Assembly (NCBI GenBank): GCA_020849655.1 | Contig: JADLFU010000144.1 | Span: forward strand, 28,220-92,219 | From: Polyangiaceae bacterium | GTDB taxonomy: Bacteria; Myxococcota_A; Polyangia; Polyangiales; Polyangiaceae | Reading direction: 5' to 3' | Length of the DNA stretch: 64,000 nucleotides | Part shown: positions 24,994 through 36,036 of the stretch, piece after piece | Layout: each line of letters starts with the position of its first letter | Numbering within the stretch: position 1 is the first letter of the stretch | The notes under the pieces: generated by a model | Seen by the model: only the letters and a program-made list of their open reading frames with translations | Databases searched by the model: none | Told to the model about the DNA's origin: nothing | Program-made: the position numbers and the translations under genes

Positions 24994-25968
24994 GTGGCGT
25001 CGTCGCTGCCGTGCGCGGGCGTCGTGCGCGCGCAGAGCAAGGCGGCCGCCGACGTCCTGTTCGACGACGCGAAGGCCCTGATGGCTGAGCGGCGCTTCGC
25101 GGAGGCGTGCCCGAAGCTCGCGGAGAGCCAGCGGATCGATCCAGCCCCCGGCACCCTCGTGTGGCTGGCGGACTGCTACGAGCAGAACGGCCAGACGGCG
25201 ACCGCGTGGAGCACCTGGCGAGAGGCGCTCACCGCCGCGAAGGCCGCGCGGCAGGCCGAGCGGGAGGCTCTCGCGACGGAGCGGATCGCCGCGCTGCAGA
25301 GGACGCTGTCGCGCATCTCGCTGGACGTGCAGGGCGCGTCTCCCCCAGGGATGACCATCAAGATCGACGGGCTCGTGGTCAGCCCGACGCTGTGGAGCAC
25401 GCCGACGCCGTTCGATCCCGGCCCGCACGTCGTGGAGGCGTCCGCGCCTGGCTTCTCGACGTTCTCTCGAAGAGTGGAGCTCGCGAAGGGCGCAGAGGAG
25501 CGGATCACGGTGCCCCCGCTCACACGCGCCTCGCCCGCACCGAGCGCGAGCACGGCGGCGCCGCTCCCCCCGACGCCTCCCCCCGCCGCGAGCGCCAGCC
25601 CGGCGCCCGCCGCCCCTCCGCCTCCCCCGCGCGCGAGCTCGCTGCGGCCCGTCGGCGTGGCGATCGGCGCGACAGGTGCGCTCGCGGTCGTCGCGGGCGT
25701 CGCGCTGCAGCTCGGCGCGAGGGGCATGGCCTCCGACGCGATCGCCGACTGTCGCGCGCATGTTCGCTGCAACGACGACGACAAGGCGAAGCACGATCGC
25801 GCGACGAGCCGCCAGACCCTCTCGCTCATCGTCGGCGGCGTCGGGGCGGGGATGATGCTCGCGGGCGGATGGCTGCTCTGGCAGTCTCCGTCGAGCCCCG
25901 CGCACGGACGCGTCTCGATCACGCCTGTCGCGGGGGGCGCGGGCGCGTCGTGGGGGCGCTCGTGGTGA
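24994..25968 (+). CDS. Exported TPR-like/PEGA-like membrane protein
   Basis: A 324-residue protein with an N-terminal signal-like segment, a TPR-like helical region (about 15-100, 'DDAKALMAERRFAEACPKLAES'), a PEGA-like beta domain (about 108-175), a Pro/Ala-rich linker and two membrane segments around 225-245 and 277-300, with a Cys-containing loop between. The start at GTG 24994 leaves a short signal peptide, and no ATG or GTG is available further upstream in frame. It resembles the protein at 28964-29980 in order of parts. Both follow or precede a Ser/Thr kinase gene, so they are likely partners or substrates. It overlaps the next gene by GTGA. Confidence 0.72.
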   Translation: MASSLPCAGVVRAQSKAAADVLFDDAKALMAERRFAEACPKLAESQRIDPAPGTLVWLADCYEQNGQTATAWSTWREALTAAKAARQAEREALATERIAALQRTLSRISLDVQGASPPGMTIKIDGLVVSPTLWSTPTPFDPGPHVVEASAPGFSTFSRRVELAKGAEERITVPPLTRASPAPSASTAAPLPPTPPPAASASPAPAAPPPPPRASSLRPVGVAIGATGALAVVAGVALQLGARGMASDAIADCRAHVRCNDDDKAKHDRATSRQTLSLIVGGVGAGMMLAGGWLLWQSPSSPAHGRVSITPVAGGAGASWGRSW

Positions 25969-27521
25969 GCTCGCCGCGCGCTGTCGTGCTCGCCTGCGCG
26001 CTCGCGGGCTGCATCGAGGGGATCCCCGACGAGCTGCTCGGCCCGCCGCCCTCCGCGCAGGCAGGCGCCGCGGGCACAGCGACCGCCGGGAGCTCCAGCG
26101 GCGGACGCGCCGGCTCGACCGCAGGCGGTGCCGGAGCCAGCGCGGGCGGTGGAGGGATCGCGGGCAGCGGGGGGTTCGGCGGTGGCAGCGGTGGAGCCTC
26201 GGGCGGCGCCGGTGCGGCCGGAGGCGCGGCGGGCAACGGCGGCGACGCGGGCAGCGGCGGTGACGCGGGCGGAGGCGCGGCGGGCAGCGGCGGTGACGCG
26301 GGCGGTGGAGCGGCGGGCAGCGGCGGCGACGCGGGCAACGGAGGTGCCGCGGGCAAGGGCGGCGACGCAGGCAGCGGCGGCGGCGGAGCGGCGGGCAACG
26401 GCGGCGACGCGGGCGGCGGCGGCGCGTCGGGCGCTGGCGCGGCCGGAGCGGCGGGGAGCGGAGGAAGCGCAGGAGGCGCAGGCGCAGGCCCGTGTGTGGC
26501 GGTGACCTTCTCCCCGAAGACCCTCTCCTCCGGGGCCACGTCGGCGCGAGGCCTCGCGGTCGGCGATCTGCACGGTGACGGCACGCCCGACCTCGTCGTC
26601 GTGCACGACGCGGGCGTCAGCTGGCTCGCGGGCGACGGCGCGGGCGGGTTCGCGGCGCCTGTGCCGCTCGGCGCGGGCAAGGGCCCGTCGAACTCCGCGA
26701 TCGGCGATCTCGACGGCGACGGTAGGCCCGATCTCGCGGTCGTCAACTACACGGCCGAGACCGTCAGCGTGCTCCTGTCCGACGGGCAGGGCGGGTTCGG
26801 CGCGCCGATCGGCTACCCGGCGGGGACGGGCGCCATCGCGCTCGCGATCGGCGACGTGAGCGGCGACGGCAAGCTGGACATCGTCACCGCCAACTACAAC
26901 GGCGAGGACGTCACCGTCCTCATCGGGGCGGGGGGCGGCGTGTTCGCGCCGCCGAAGCACTATCCGACCGCGTCCGTCGGGCCGATCTGGGTCGCGCTCG
27001 CAGATTTCAACGGAGATCAGCAGCTCGATCTCGCGGCGCCCAGCCAGTACGACGCGAACGTCGCCGTGCTGCGCAACCAGGGCAAGGGCGTCTTCGGGCC
27101 GCCCACGCTCCACGGGACGAGTTCGGCGCCGTTCCAGGTCGTCGCCGGCGACCTGGACGGCGACGGCGACCTCGATCTCGCGGCCGTCAACTACCAGGGC
27201 TTCGACGTGAGCGTGCTGAAGGGCAACGGCGACGGCACGTTCGCGGCGCAGAAATCCTACGAGGCCGGGTGGAGCCCCACCTCGATCGCGATGGCCGATT
27301 TCGACGGCGACGGGCGCCCCGATCTCGCCTCCGCGAACCACCAGACCGAGGACGTGAGCGTGCTCCTCAACGCCGGGGACGGATCGTTCTCACCCGGCGC
27401 GACCTACAAGACCGGCGCGGGCGAGGCGATCGTCGCGACCGATCTCGACGGCGATGGCCACCCCGATCTCGCCGTGCTGAACGGCGACGGGTCGATCACT
27501 CTGCTGACGATGAAGTGCCTC

Positions 27522-27524
<3 letters not shown>
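25965..27524 (+). CDS. FG-GAP/VCBS-repeat lipoprotein ending at a TTA codon
   Basis: A 519-residue lipoprotein (lipobox LAGC, Cys16) with a Gly/Ala-rich stalk of GGDAGSG units (about 30-175) and seven FG-GAP repeats, each with a calcium-binding 'DGDGxPDLA' loop, forming a beta-propeller likely exposed on the cell surface. The final repeat ends 'LDGDGHPDLAVLNGDGSITL', then LTMKC-Leu, and the next codon is TTA at 27522-27524. I end the gene there because this trinucleotide is also the TAA stop of the convergent kinase gene. Reading TTA as Leu would add an Arg-rich tail antisense to that kinase up to 27776. Start GTG 25965 overlaps the preceding stop. Confidence 0.8.
26080..26490. repeat. Degenerate Gly/Ala-rich coding repeat (GGDAGSG units)
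   Basis: A stretch of short imperfect repeats, with cores such as GGCGGCGACGCGGGCAGC, inside the FG-GAP lipoprotein gene. It encodes an unstructured stalk between the lipid anchor and the propeller. Related stalks occur in the Kazal lipoprotein and in the large lipoprotein at 31650-33968. Confidence 0.75.
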
Positions 27525-28963
<1,439 letters not shown>

Positions 28964-28964
<1 letters not shown>

Positions 28965-29980
28965 CAGAACGTGCCCTCGGCGCCGATGAAAGCGCCGCGT
29001 GACAGGCCGATGAGCGGAGAGATCGAGCGCCCCTGCGAGGGCGCGCGCGGGCCGCTCCAGTCGGTGAACCCGGCCGCGATGACGCCGGTCGCGACGCCGA
29101 CGACGGCCGTCGCGCCGAAGAGGACGTTGGTGCGCAGCTCCTTGCTCTTGCCCTGATCGAAGAGCGAGTCGCAGTCGGGCCGGCGGTTGCCGCACGCGTC
29201 GCGCACGCGCGGGGTGCCGGGGCTGCTCTTCGTGTCGAGGCCGCTCCAGATCGACACGCCGAGCAGGAGCGCCGTCGCCCCGGCTCCCGTGTACGTGATC
29301 CAGGGATCGAGGGGCTTACGAGGCGGTGGGGGCGGCGGCGCGGGCTCCGGCCTCACCTTCGCCTCGGGCTTGGGCTCGTCCGGCGGCTCGGCGGGCTTCG
29401 GCGGCTCGGGCGGGGCGTCGAGCTTCACGGAGTCGGAGCCGCCCTTCGTCGCCTCGAGGCGGACGGTGCGGCTGCGGTCGCCCGACCAGCCGGCGACGAG
29501 GTTGTGCGAGCCCGGCTCGAGGAAGAGCACGTACGTCTCCACCTCGCCGCTCGCGACCTTGCCGTCGAGCACGAGGCCGCACGCCGGCGCGCAGGAGACG
29601 TCGACGCGCTGCAGCTGCTTCTCGCTGCCGGCGACGATCCCGCGGGCGAGCTCGGCGAGCGCCTTGTCGTCGGCGTGGCGGGTGAGCGCGAGCTGCGAGA
29701 GCGTCGCCGCGCGGGCCAGCTGCTTGCCCGCCTTGCGCGCGCGGATGGCGTTGCCGATCGCGGCGGCGCTCGGCGCGTAGCGATCGGCCGCCTCGAAATG
29801 CGCGGCGGCGGCCTCGTAGTCCTTGCGCTTGAAGGCCTTCGTGCCCTCGTCGAATTCCTCGGCCGCGGCCTGGAGCTTCGCGGGATCGCCGTCGGCGCGC
29901 GCGAGCGACGGCGTCGTGAACACGGCGGCCGCGAGGACGAAGATCCCCGTGCGAGGGCGCATGCGGCGCTGATGTTTCAC
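28964..29980 (-). CDS. Exported TPR/PEGA-like membrane protein, partner of the adjacent kinase
   Basis: A 338-residue protein with a signal peptide (cleavage near SLARADG), a TPR-like helical region (about 35-125, 'FDEGTKAFKRKDYEAAAAHFEAADRYAP'), a beta-rich PEGA-like part with two Cys ('VSCAPACGLVLDGK'), a Pro/Glu-rich linker and two membrane segments at about 232-250 and 285-305 with a Cys loop between. Its architecture parallels the protein at 24994-25968, so the two kinase modules are probably paralogous. The gene is coupled to the kinase downstream (TGATG). A role in presenting or sensing envelope signals to the kinase is inference from this pairing. Confidence 0.75.
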
Positions 29981-30064
29981 GCGAGCACGCCGAACGTCAA
30001 GCTCGTGGCGCCTTCGTCCCCCGCATTTTGCCAGGCGCCGCGCGAGCGGCTAAAGGCACCGGGG

Positions 30065-31639
30065 ATGAGACGGCTCGCGCGCGCGGCGTCGTGGTGCTTG
30101 CTCGCGTCCTGTGCGCCGCAGACGAGCGGCGCGCCGGCGTCGGGGGAGCCGGTGGTCAGCGCGTCCGCCGCGCCCGCGCCGCCTCCCAGCGAGAGCGCGC
30201 CGTCGAGCGCGTCGTCGGTCGCCGACCCCGCGCCCGCGCCGCCGGCGCCGTTCTGGCGCGAGAGGCTCCAGGCGCCCGCGGGCACCCGCGTCTACGCGAA
30301 GACCCGCTACGTCTGGGTGCACTACGAGCCGTCCGCCGCGTCGGGGTGGCGCGGGTTCCTCTGGCTCGGCGGCTACGCGGACGTCGCGCGCGGCCCCATC
30401 GTCGGCCAGGGCGGATGCGCCGCGTGGTACGAGGTGAAGCCCCGCGGGTACGTGTGCGTCGACGGCGACAAGGCGACGCTCGATCCGGCCGATCCGCAGC
30501 TGCTCGCGCTCTTGCCGTACGCGCCCGACGTCTCGTCGCCGTGGCCGCATCGCTACGGCGAGTCGCGAGGGGCCCAGCGCTACCGCGAGCTGCCGACGCC
30601 CGAGCAGCAGCGCGGGCGAGAGTGGGATCTGCCCGAGCACCGCGCCCGCATGCAGCGCGCCGCGGAGGGTGACGTGCACGCGTCGCTCGTCGGCGTCGAT
30701 CTCTCGCCCGGCTCGACGACGCCGCTCTCGCTGCCGGCGCTCCCGGCGACGCTGCGCGAGGAGCGCAAGCGCCTGTTGCCGCAGAGCACCGTCGCGTGGT
30801 CGCGCGAGTGGTCGGACGGCGAGCGATCGTGGCTCCTGTCGGGAGACTTCGTCTGGGTGCCGAAGGACCGCGTCGCGCCGTACCCCGTCTCGAGGTTCCA
30901 CGGCGTCACGCTCGGCGGCGAGGTGAGGCTGCCTCTCGCCTTCTTCAAGCAGAAGGCGCGCCCGCGTTACAAGGTGGTCGGCGACGCGTTCGAGCCGGAC
31001 GGCGCGCCGTTCGAGCGGCACGCGTGGGTGATGCTCACGGGCGAGGCGCGCGCGGCGGGCGGCAAGCGTTACCTCGAGACGCGCGAGCCGGGCGTCTGGG
31101 TGCAGGAGGCCGACGCGACCGTCGCGCGCGCGCGCGAGGTCTCGCCGTGGGGCGCGAAGATCGGAGAGCCCGACGCGACCGGCAAGGCGCCGCGCGGCCG
31201 GCAGACCTGGCTCGACGCGAGCATCCTGTCGGGCTGGATGGTGGCGTACGAGGGCACGACCCCCGTGTACGCGACCCTCATCTCGCCGGGGCGCGGCGGC
31301 CTGCCCGAGCGCGGCAAGGATCCGATCGAGACGGCGTCGACGCCCGCGGGCGCGTACGCCATCACCGGCAAGTTCGCGACCGCGACGATGGTGGCGCCCG
31401 GCGAGTTCATCCACTCGGACGTGCCGTACGCGCAGAACTTCCACGGGCCGCACGCCATCCACGTCGCCTACTGGCACGACGACTGGGGCGACAAGAAGAG
31501 CGCCGGCTGCGTGAACGTCTCGGCGATCGACGGCAAATGGCTGTTCGACTGGACGGAGCCGCGCATCCCGCCCGGCTGGCACGGCGTCAGGCTCGAGCCC
31601 GACAAGGACCCTGCGACGCTGTTCTACCTGCACGAGTAG
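30065..31639 (+). CDS. L,D-transpeptidase (YkuD-domain) lipoprotein
   Basis: A 524-residue predicted lipoprotein (LLASCAP, Cys16). After a Pro/Ser linker comes a region with SH3-like spacing (about 65-330). The YkuD catalytic domain occupies about 395-500, with 'ATLISPGRGG', 'TPAGAYAI', 'FHGPHAIHVAYWHDDWG' and the catalytic 'KSAGCVNVS' (Cys nucleophile after Ser-x-Gly). Such enzymes make 3-3 cross-links in peptidoglycan or attach lipoproteins to it. The ATG at 30065 starts a clear signal peptide. It is divergent from the TPR-like gene and convergent, 10 bp apart, with the large lipoprotein. It ends in TAG. Confidence 0.85.
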   Translation: MRRLARAASWCLLASCAPQTSGAPASGEPVVSASAAPAPPPSESAPSSASSVADPAPAPPAPFWRERLQAPAGTRVYAKTRYVWVHYEPSAASGWRGFLWLGGYADVARGPIVGQGGCAAWYEVKPRGYVCVDGDKATLDPADPQLLALLPYAPDVSSPWPHRYGESRGAQRYRELPTPEQQRGREWDLPEHRARMQRAAEGDVHASLVGVDLSPGSTTPLSLPALPATLREERKRLLPQSTVAWSREWSDGERSWLLSGDFVWVPKDRVAPYPVSRFHGVTLGGEVRLPLAFFKQKARPRYKVVGDAFEPDGAPFERHAWVMLTGEARAAGGKRYLETREPGVWVQEADATVARAREVSPWGAKIGEPDATGKAPRGRQTWLDASILSGWMVAYEGTTPVYATLISPGRGGLPERGKDPIETASTPAGAYAITGKFATATMVAPGEFIHSDVPYAQNFHGPHAIHVAYWHDDWGDKKSAGCVNVSAIDGKWLFDWTEPRIPPGWHGVRLEPDKDPATLFYLHE

Positions 31640-31649
31640 CGAGCGCGCG

Positions 31650-33968
31650 TCAGGGCAGATCGCAGCGGTAGGAGTTTCCGCTCAGCGTCGGGTAGAAGAG
31701 CGTGACGCCGTCGGATCGGAGCATCATCGGCCCGCTCCCGTCGCAGCGCGTGTGAGGGTTGCCGCCCGTCAGCGGCGCGTGCTCGACGCGGCCTCCGCTG
31801 TGGCCATAGAAGACCTGTCCGCCGTGCACGATCAGGGACGCCGCGAGGATGCCGTACGCGCTCTTCGTCACCTGCGTCGGTGAGCCGCCGGACTTCGGCA
31901 TCCGGAGGACCTCTTCGCCGCTGGCGACCAGGAGGTCCGTGCCGTCCTGCTGGAAGGCGCGGACGCCGTTCGGGAAGCTCGCCAGTGACTCGACCGACGA
32001 GACGCCGAGCGACGCCTTCGGCGCGCGCTTCACGTCGCCGCTCTGCGTGGCCCAGTACACATGGCTCGGATCGACGAACAGCGGCCCGGGGTACGCCGTG
32101 CCGAGCGGGATGGCGTTCACAGCAGCGCCGCCGCTCGCGGACATCGTGTAGATGCCAGTATCGGCGGTCGTCGAGCCAATGAGGGAGAGATACACGACGC
32201 CGTCGTGCAGCGCGATGGTACCGGGAGACTTGGTCGAGTCGAAGTAGGGTGGAGAGGAGCCGACCGTCTCGGGCGAGCCGCCCTTGCGCGGCAGCCTCCC
32301 GAATTCGCCTCCGACCGTGTGCCAGTAGACGTAGTCGGAGTCGAGCAGCAGCGCGTACGGCCGGGTCGGCGTCGCGACCACGTCCGGCTCCGTGCCCGCC
32401 GGGAGGCCCCCGACCGGCGCGCGCACGATCCTGTCATTGTACACCTGCGCGCCGTACACGTAGCCGCCGTCGGCGAGGACGTCGGCGTTGCTCCCGAGGT
32501 TGAGGTTGAGCGCGGCGCAGACCCCGAACTTGCACTCGTTGGTGCCGCATGAGTAGCCGCACTCGCCGCAGTTGGAGGACGACTTCTGGGTGTCGCCGCA
32601 GCCGCCGCCCGCCCCCGCCGCGCCGCCCGTGCCCCCGCCAGCGCCCCCGGCGCCCGAGAGCGCGGTGACAGTGAAGAACGAGAAGTGGTTCACGCTGGCG
32701 ACGAGGTTCTGATCCTTGCGCGTCGCGGGGATCTCGGCCCACGGCCCGCCCGGCGGTGCCGTCAGCAGGAGCGGCTGCGAGAAGGCCGACGCGCCCGGCA
32801 CCTCGATGGTGACCGGCGCGCTGAAGGTCTGTCCGTGAGGCGTGAACGCGTACACGAACGATCCCTGCTCGTATTGTTGCGGCACCGGCGGCACGTCCGC
32901 CGGGATGGCGACGGTGACCTTGATCGCGCCGGGCTCGCCCGTGGCGCCGCCCGGGATGCTGGCCTTCGAGCCGTTCGGGCCGTCGACGATCGTCTCCCCG
33001 ACCCCGCCACCGGCCCCCGCGCCGCCGCTGGAGGCCCCGCCCTTCCCGGCGCTCGCGCCGCCCGCGGACGTCCCGGCCTGTGCGCCGCCCGCGCCTGCGC
33101 CGCCCACGCCGCCCGCGCCGCCGGGCCGCGGAGACTGCGCGTCGACGCAGACGGGATCGAGCGGAGACTTCGTCGGGCACGCCGCGCTGATGCCGAGCAC
33201 GCGCGCGCGAGCGTCGGGCTGCCCGGTGAACGCCTTGCACACGCCGGGGGAGAGCACGACGCGGTCTCCGTCGAGCGTGAACCCCTCGCGCTCGTCCGCG
33301 TCGAGCACGATGCGCCGGCCCTTCGAGGCCGACCACTCCATCAGCACGTTGAACGATCCGACCGGGCTCGGCGCGACGAACGAGCACCGGTCGTCGAGCG
33401 CCGCGCGCGGGATGATCTGCCACTTCGTGACGCACTTCGCCTCGTCGAAGCAGCCGCCCTGCTCCTTCGTGCGCGTGAGCGCGTCGTTGCCCTCGAACTC
33501 CGGCAGCGCCTCGGCGTCGACCGACGCGTCCTGGCACTCGCCGCCGACGCACGTCGAGCCGTCGGCGCAGTCGGCCGCGTCGAAGCACGAGAAGCGCAGC
33601 GCCATCCGCAGCAGCTTGGTCTTCTGCTCCGAGAAGCCGAGGCGCGCCTCGCGCACGACGCGCCAGCTGTTCGACGACGCGTCCTTCGCGCGGACGACGA
33701 CGCGCACCGGGCTGGTCGACGCGCCGTCCTGCTCGATCGTGAGCGTGCCGGGCAAGCGCGTGTCCTTGGGCAGCTCGTACGGCTGTGACAGGAATTGCTT
33801 GCCGTCCCGCTCGACGACGATCTCGAGCCTGGAGACGTCGTCCGGGATGCGCCCCTCGGTGTGGACCGCGACGACGATCGCCGTCGCCTTGTCGTCCGCG
33901 CACGCGCCGAGCGCGAGCGTCGTGAGGAGCCCTGCCTGCGCGAGCCAGCGAGTTCGTGTCCGCCCCAT
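31650..33968 (-). CDS. Large multi-domain lipoprotein with C-terminal beta-propeller-like repeats
   Basis: A 772-residue lipoprotein (LALGACAD, Cys23). An N-terminal beta domain (about 30-130) is followed by Cys-rich segments ('CFDAADCADGSTCVGGECQD'), a Gly/Ala-rich stalk (about 265-300), a ZU5-like domain ('NGSKASIPGGATGEPGAI'), a short Cys cluster ('CGECGYSCGTNECKFGVC') and repeated blades of about 45-50 residues such as 'YVYWHTVGGEFGRLPRKGGS', typical of surface propellers. It is likely a cell-surface binding protein. The ATG at 33968 gives a good signal peptide. It is convergent with the L,D-transpeptidase gene. I do not recognise a specific function. Confidence 0.75.
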   Translation of the reverse strand: MGRTRTRWLAQAGLLTTLALGACADDKATAIVVAVHTEGRIPDDVSRLEIVVERDGKQFLSQPYELPKDTRLPGTLTIEQDGASTSPVRVVVRAKDASSNSWRVVREARLGFSEQKTKLLRMALRFSCFDAADCADGSTCVGGECQDASVDAEALPEFEGNDALTRTKEQGGCFDEAKCVTKWQIIPRAALDDRCSFVAPSPVGSFNVLMEWSASKGRRIVLDADEREGFTLDGDRVVLSPGVCKAFTGQPDARARVLGISAACPTKSPLDPVCVDAQSPRPGGAGGVGGAGAGGAQAGTSAGGASAGKGGASSGGAGAGGGVGETIVDGPNGSKASIPGGATGEPGAIKVTVAIPADVPPVPQQYEQGSFVYAFTPHGQTFSAPVTIEVPGASAFSQPLLLTAPPGGPWAEIPATRKDQNLVASVNHFSFFTVTALSGAGGAGGGTGGAAGAGGGCGDTQKSSSNCGECGYSCGTNECKFGVCAALNLNLGSNADVLADGGYVYGAQVYNDRIVRAPVGGLPAGTEPDVVATPTRPYALLLDSDYVYWHTVGGEFGRLPRKGGSPETVGSSPPYFDSTKSPGTIALHDGVVYLSLIGSTTADTGIYTMSASGGAAVNAIPLGTAYPGPLFVDPSHVYWATQSGDVKRAPKASLGVSSVESLASFPNGVRAFQQDGTDLLVASGEEVLRMPKSGGSPTQVTKSAYGILAASLIVHGGQVFYGHSGGRVEHAPLTGGNPHTRCDGSGPMMLRSDGVTLFYPTLSGNSYRCDLP

Positions 33969-34038
33969 CCGGAGGAGCGTAGCGGAGGATCGTCCGGCGC
34001 GCCTACAGGCGCCTCGCGTCGTGGAGTACGGTCCGCGC

Positions 34039-36033
34039 GTGCCTCGCCTGCCTCGCTGGCTCGTCGCCTGCCTCACGGTGGCCGCCGCGTGGCTGATGGC
34101 CGCGACGGCGCGCGCGGGCGAGGACGTGGCCCCCTCGATCGAGGCCGGTCGAGAGGCCGAGATCCTCGCGCTGTTCGCGCCGATCTCGCTGGGAGCGGAG
34201 GTGACGCCCGGCTGGCGCCTGATGAACGTCGAGGTGGGCGCGCGCGCCATCCGGTGCGTCGTCGACGGCCCCGGGGGAGCGCACGCCACGCTGACGCTCT
34301 CCCACCCCTCGTCCGCGCCGGACGCGCGCGCGTCGCGGAGCTTCGCGCTCGTCGCCGAGCCGGCCGGGCACGCGGCGCTCGACGCGCTCGAGGCGCGCGT
34401 GATGGCGAACGACCGAGGTGGCTTCTTCCGGCTGCGCCTGCCGCCGCCGAGCGACGACGCGCCTCGGACGCGGAGCCCGAGCGTCGTGCAGGCCTGGGCG
34501 ACGGACGGGATCGTGTGGCTCGTCGGGCTCGCCGCGCTGTCGCTCCTGCTCGCGTGGCGGGAGCTCTCGGACGCGCCGCGCTGGGCGCTCCCGGCCGCGG
34601 TGGGGATCGCCGTGGTCGGAGCGGCCGTCCGCCTCGTCGAGTCGCCCGACGCCGCGCTCGACGTGTGGCCGTACAGCCGCGAGCTGCCCGTCGCGCACCA
34701 CGCGCTCCGTGGGCCGGCCCTGGCGCACGTGTCGCGCGCGCTCGGCGCGACGTGGACGTTCATCGACGTCACCCACACGACCAACCTCGTCGTCGCGGCG
34801 CTGACGCCGCTCGCGCTCGTGTCGCACGCGCGGCCGCTGCTCGGAGACCACCGCGCGGCGCTCCTCGCCGCCTCGCTCGTCGCGCTCTCGCCGTCGCACG
34901 TCAGGTTCTCGCGCTCGGACACGGCCTTCATCCCGGCGCTGTTGCTCTCGGCGCTCGCGTTCGGCCTGGCGCACCGCGCGGCCTGCGATCGGTCGCGCGC
35001 CCTGCGCATGGCGGCGACCGCAGGGCTGCCGGCGCTCCTCTTCGCGCTGCTGGTGACGAGGCCGCTGAACGTGCTGTTCCTGCCGCTCCTCGTCGGTCAG
35101 CTCTGGCTGCTCGACGGCCGCGCGCCGCGTCGACGCCTGCTCGCGCTGGCGGCGCTCGAGACGGCGACGGGCGCGGCGTTCTTCTTCGGATCGTTCCTCT
35201 CGGCGCACCAGCGCACGATCTCGGAGAGCGTCGACGCGTGGCTGCCGCTGCGCGCGCTCCGCGCCCTCGTGACGCCGCGCCTCGACACGCTCATCCACCC
35301 CGCCGTCACGCCGCCCGTGCTGCTGCTCGTCGCCGTCGTCGGCGGCGCGGCGCTGTGGCGCGGGGAGCGGCGGCGGCTCGGGTTCTTGCTGGCGTGGATC
35401 GCGCTGTTCTTCGTCGGGCACTCGGTGGTCTTGCCGAGCTCGGTCGAGATGCAGGCGCGCTACCAGCTGCACCTCGTCATCCCGATGGCGCTGCTCGGCG
35501 CGGTGGGGCTGCTGGCGCTCGGGGCGCGCCGCCAGCGGCTGGCGATCGCGGCGAGCGTCGTGCTCGCGGCCTCGCCGCTCCTGCATGTGAGCTTCGTTCG
35601 CGACGTCGCGTTCGACGATCTCCGGGAGCACGCGCTCGTGCGGCGCGCCCGCGACCTCGTCCCCGCGGGGTGCACCGTGCTCGAGCACGTCGAGCGAGAT
35701 CACGAGGCGCGCTTCGGCAGGGTGGGGCTCGCGCTCACGCGAGGCGTGGTCGAGCAGCGGTTCAAGGTGCAGCCGCTCAGCGCCGACAGGGGGCGCACGC
35801 TGCGCCCCGAGGCCGAGGCGGCCCTCGCGTCGCCGCCCCCGTGCCTGTTCCTCTACGAGGGGCTGCCCTGTCGCGGCGGCGCGCCGGCGTGCCGCGCGGC
35901 GCGCGCCGCCGCGAGGTGGGAGACCGCGCTCGAGGAGCGCTTCGCGAGCCGCCCGTACGACGACACGATCGCGCGCGGCATGCCGCCGCCGGGCTCGCCC
36001 GTCGCCCTGTCGCTGCGGCGCCTCGCTCGGTGA
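34039..36033 (+). CDS. Multi-spanning membrane protein, GT-C glycosyltransferase-like
   Basis: A 664-residue protein with a cleavable or anchoring N-terminal segment, an outer domain of about 130 residues, then roughly ten membrane segments and a C-terminal soluble domain with paired Cys. The long amphipathic loops between helices ('WPYSRELPVAHHALRGPA', 'RFSRSDTAFIPALLLSALAF') recall GT-C (ArnT/PMT-like) transferases that move lipid-linked sugars, but the usual acidic first-loop motif is not clear. GTG at 34039 is chosen; GTG at 34021 is also possible. It is 3 bp upstream of the kinase-WD40 gene (GTG start 36037). The transferase function is only a suggestion. Confidence 0.6.
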   Translation: MPRLPRWLVACLTVAAAWLMAATARAGEDVAPSIEAGREAEILALFAPISLGAEVTPGWRLMNVEVGARAIRCVVDGPGGAHATLTLSHPSSAPDARASRSFALVAEPAGHAALDALEARVMANDRGGFFRLRLPPPSDDAPRTRSPSVVQAWATDGIVWLVGLAALSLLLAWRELSDAPRWALPAAVGIAVVGAAVRLVESPDAALDVWPYSRELPVAHHALRGPALAHVSRALGATWTFIDVTHTTNLVVAALTPLALVSHARPLLGDHRAALLAASLVALSPSHVRFSRSDTAFIPALLLSALAFGLAHRAACDRSRALRMAATAGLPALLFALLVTRPLNVLFLPLLVGQLWLLDGRAPRRRLLALAALETATGAAFFFGSFLSAHQRTISESVDAWLPLRALRALVTPRLDTLIHPAVTPPVLLLVAVVGGAALWRGERRRLGFLLAWIALFFVGHSVVLPSSVEMQARYQLHLVIPMALLGAVGLLALGARRQRLAIAASVVLAASPLLHVSFVRDVAFDDLREHALVRRARDLVPAGCTVLEHVERDHEARFGRVGLALTRGVVEQRFKVQPLSADRGRTLRPEAEAALASPPPCLFLYEGLPCRGGAPACRAARAAARWETALEERFASRPYDDTIARGMPPPGSPVALSLRRLAR

Positions 36034-36036
36034 CGC

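Noticed and set aside
29316..31071. TTA triplets at 29316, 30967 and 31069 as evidence for internal Leu TTA
   Set aside because: 29316 is antisense to a gene, and the other two span codon boundaries (CGT TAC), so none is an in-frame TTA.
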